From Chloroflexota bacterium (GTDB lineage Bacteria > Chloroflexota > Limnocylindria > P2-11E): a stretch of 7,016 bases of DNA. The stretch spans positions 1 through 7,016 of the forward strand of contig JANXXG010000416.1 in the NCBI GenBank assembly GCA_025350745.1. Reading direction: 5' to 3'. Made by a program: the position numbers and the translations under genes. The notes under the pieces were generated by a model. The model made no database searches. It was not told where the DNA came from and saw only the letters and a program-made list of their open reading frames with translations. This document shows, one piece after another, positions 5,147 to 7,016 of the stretch (the stretch's first letter is position 1; each line of letters begins with the position of its first letter).

Positions 5147-6358
5147 TCACCGAGGACGGCGGTCGGAAAGCCGGCGCCGGGATGTGGCCTCGCGCGCGCT
5201 CGCACGATCGAGCGCGTCGTCACCGAATCGTGACCGGACCGCATCCATCGCGGCGTTGAGCCGCGAGACACGGGCGCCGGTGAACAGATCGAGCTGCTCA
5301 CCCCCGACGAGCCCGCTCGCCGTCACACCGACCAGCCGGACCGGGCTCACCCGGCCGGCATCCCGGTCCGCGGCCAACGCCTCGCGCAGAAGCGAACGCG
5401 CGGTCTCGTAGATGCGAAGGTCACCGTCCGTCGGCTCGGCGAGCGTCCGTTGACGCGTCCGCGTCTCGAACGGTGCGACCCGCAGCTGCAGGGTGATGGT
5501 GTGTCCGCGGAGCGTGTGCTTCCGCAGGCGGCGCCCGACGCCTTCGGACAGCCGGAGCAGCGTGTTCTCCAGCTGCGCGCGGTCGAGGGTGTCGCGATCG
5601 AACGTATGCGCATGACCGATCGACTTCGGAACAGCGGGTTCGCCCTGCACCTCGCGGTCCTCGTCGATGCCGCGAGCGCGTTGCTGGATGGTCGACCCGT
5701 GCTCGCCGAGACGCGCCTCGAGGAGGGCCGGGTCGGCGCCCGCCAGGTCGCCGATGGTCCGCATGCCGAGGTCCTCGAGCAACCGCTGGGTCTTCGGCCC
5801 GACGCCCCAGAGACGCTTCAGCTGCAGGGGCGCGAGGAACGCGGCCTCTCCGCCTCGCGGAACGATGACGAAGCCGTCGGGCTTTCGCAGATCGGATGCG
5901 ACCTTCGCGCACAGCTTGTTCGACGCGAGCCCGACCGACAGGACGAGGCCGACCTGTTCGAGCACCGCACGCTTGAGGTCCCGCCCGCAGTGCTCTGGGC
6001 CACCGAAGAGGTGGGCCGTGCCGGTGACGTCGAGGAACGCCTCGTCGAGCGAGATCGGCTCGACGAGCGGCGTGCGAACGGCGAAGAGCGCCATCACCGC
6101 ATCCGACGCTGCCTCATACGCCGCCGCGTTGCCCGGGACGAAGATACCCTGCGGGCAGAGCTTCCCCGCCTGGACCAACGGCATCGCCGAGTGCACCCCG
6201 AACGTCCGCGCTTCGTACGACGCGGCGCTCACGACTCCGCGCTCGTTCGGGCCGCCGCCGACGATGACCGGTTTGCCCCGGTACTCCGGGTGATCGCGCT
6301 GCTCGACCGAGGCGTAGAACGCGTCGAGATCGCAGTGCAGGATCGAGCGCTCGGTCAC
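5147..6358 (-). CDS. dinB: DNA polymerase IV (Y-family translesion polymerase)
   Basis: 403 residues, an ordinary DinB length. The palm and finger motifs are all present: LHCDLDAFYASVEQ with Asp10 and the steric-gate aromatic Tyr15, the PVIVGG segment at 30-35, VVSAASYEARTFGVHSAMP at 42-60, PISLDEAFLDVT (101-112) with catalytic Asp105 and Glu106, and SVGLASNKLCAKVASDLRKPDG (141-162). A helix-hairpin-helix thumb lies at 183-206 (LWGVGPKT to IGDLA), followed by the little-finger domain (KSIGHAHTF from 245). A beta-clamp motif QLDLF sits at 355-359, followed by a 44-residue tail ending in basic residues. The enzyme copies past DNA lesions at low fidelity when recruited by the sliding clamp. The start is GTG 6358, which overlaps the TGA of the upstream gene (GTGA, 6358-6355), so translation is probably coupled; no separate ribosome site is seen. 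No LexA box is visible, as the operon promoter is outside the window. Confidence 0.96.
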   Translation of the reverse strand: MTERSILHCDLDAFYASVEQRDHPEYRGKPVIVGGGPNERGVVSAASYEARTFGVHSAMPLVQAGKLCPQGIFVPGNAAAYEAASDAVMALFAVRTPLVEPISLDEAFLDVTGTAHLFGGPEHCGRDLKRAVLEQVGLVLSVGLASNKLCAKVASDLRKPDGFVIVPRGGEAAFLAPLQLKRLWGVGPKTQRLLEDLGMRTIGDLAGADPALLEARLGEHGSTIQQRARGIDEDREVQGEPAVPKSIGHAHTFDRDTLDRAQLENTLLRLSEGVGRRLRKHTLRGHTITLQLRVAPFETRTRQRTLAEPTDGDLRIYETARSLLREALAADRDAGRVSPVRLVGVTASGLVGGEQLDLFTGARVSRLNAAMDAVRSRFGDDALDRASAREATSRRRLSDRRPR

Positions 6359-7016
6359 GCGAACGCGATCCGGTGGGCTTTCGCTGCAGGCGCGATGAAC
6401 TGTGTCAGGCGCTCGCCTTCATCGCACAATGCGGTGACGTCGGCCTTGGCGAGCTTCTTGAATGGCGTCACCGTCAGCGTTGTCTCGCGCGGCTTCGACA
6501 CGATGGCCCAGGTGCCGGCGACGACGCCGTCAACGAGGATCGTCTGCGCTACATCGCCGTTCTTCCCGATGACCGTCCTCCGATGTGCCTCAGCCAGGAT
6601 CCGCACACGTTCGGGCGCCGCGTACGCGAGGAGGGTGCTGTCCCACTTGGGGAGGTAGCGCACCGGCGCGGCGGTGTCGGCCGAGGGAAGGGGAGCGCCC
6701 TTCAGGTCGTAGAGCGTGCGACCGCGCGGGTCCGTGAACGTCCGGATCTTGGCGCCGAGCTCGTCGAGTGCCGCGCGGATCAACGGCGTACGGATCGAGC
6801 TCCACGACGAGATGTCCTCGACCGTGGCCGGTCCGAACGCCGTGAGGTGGCGCTCGACGGTGAGCCGGACCGCCACCGCGAGCTCGGGTACGCGGGGCGC
6901 TTTGATCCAGGAGTCGGCGGCGATGAGATCGCCGGCCCGGTGATGGCCCCACGACCCGCTCGGCGGGACATGGACGAGCCAGCCCTGGCACGCGATGAGC
7001 CACCAGAGCATCGGCG
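6355..7016 (-). CDS. Winged-helix DNA-binding protein (HTH_42 / AlkZ-related), N-terminal part outside window
   Basis: About 219 visible codons; the frame is open to the right edge, and ATG 7011 is unlikely to be the start because members of this family usually have about 350-400 residues. The visible part matches the C-terminal two thirds of winged-helix proteins common in actinobacteria (PF06224, former DUF1006): RLTVERHLTAFGPATVEDISSW, a run to RTFTDPRGRTLYDLKGAPLP, then the YLPKWDSTLLAY segment, followed by an ERVRI, a TILVDGVVAGTWAIV strand and the closing LTVTPFKKL and CDEGERLTQFI segments. This family includes the DNA interstrand-crosslink glycosylases AlkZ and AlkX (YcaQ), whose catalytic QxQ or QxD motif is in the N-terminal region, here not visible. 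So enzymatic activity cannot be judged. The stop overlaps the dinB start by four bases, which ties the protein to DNA repair or lesion bypass by context. Confidence 0.8.
   Translation of the reverse strand, partial: PMLWWLIACQGWLVHVPPSGSWGHHRAGDLIAADSWIKAPRVPELAVAVRLTVERHLTAFGPATVEDISSWSSIRTPLIRAALDELGAKIRTFTDPRGRTLYDLKGAPLPSADTAAPVRYLPKWDSTLLAYAAPERVRILAEAHRRTVIGKNGDVAQTILVDGVVAGTWAIVSKPRETTLTVTPFKKLAKADVTALCDEGERLTQFIAPAAKAHRIAFA

Noticed and set aside
4918..5301. Minus-strand frame with a repeated WTNVWTRSWTKV peptide
   Set aside because: It overlaps the end of dinB and the start of the small gene in another frame; the peptide repeat only reflects the GTCCAC DNA motif array.
5450..6658. 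Long open frame (402 codons) on the + strand
   Set aside because: It is antisense to dinB and the winged-helix gene, is Arg/Glu-rich with no domain signal, and is typical of mirror frames in high-GC DNA; dinB on the other strand has all its motifs.

Overview
This is a high-GC bacterial window with densely packed genes, several GTG starts and Shine-Dalgarno-like sites ahead of some genes. The style of the proteins fits a soil or groundwater Chloroflexota or Actinomycetota genome: a small conserved protein with an RRSVGWPQIYDEM core, a winged-helix protein of the type common in actinobacteria, and a GT87-like membrane protein. This placement is inference; there is no rRNA or phylogenetic marker to settle it.

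Left part (1-2808, + strand): the C-terminal end of a secreted Ig-like (Big-1 type) protein is cut by the window edge. It is followed by a polytopic GT87/GT39-like glycosyltransferase and, 19 bp later, a monoacylglycerol-lipase-type alpha/beta hydrolase with a complete catalytic triad. The last two probably share a transcript and suggest envelope glycan and lipid work.

Middle (2809-4604): a 252-bp convergent gap precedes a TetR-family repressor on the minus strand. The repressor is divergent from a small cupin protein. The 99-bp region between them holds a -35-like TTGACA, a 22-bp near-palindrome suited to a TetR dimer, and a strong Shine-Dalgarno site for the cupin gene. A 17-bp stem-loop without a T-run follows the cupin gene. 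Next is an intact tRNA-Asp(GTC) on the minus strand, with a tRNA-Ser-like 5' fragment just upstream of it.

Right part (4687-7016, minus strand): a partial winged-helix (HTH_42/AlkZ-related) protein runs into dinB (DNA polymerase IV) through a 4-bp GTGA stop/start overlap. Then come about 140 bp carrying five phased GTCCAC motifs (DnaA-box-like), an 83-residue protein of unknown function, and a clear intrinsic terminator. This looks like a DNA-damage-tolerance transcription unit with a small unknown gene at its end.

I see no complete mobile element, CRISPR array or recognisable defence system. The observations most worth a second look are the phased GTCCAC array between dinB and the 83-residue gene, and the TetR/cupin control region.
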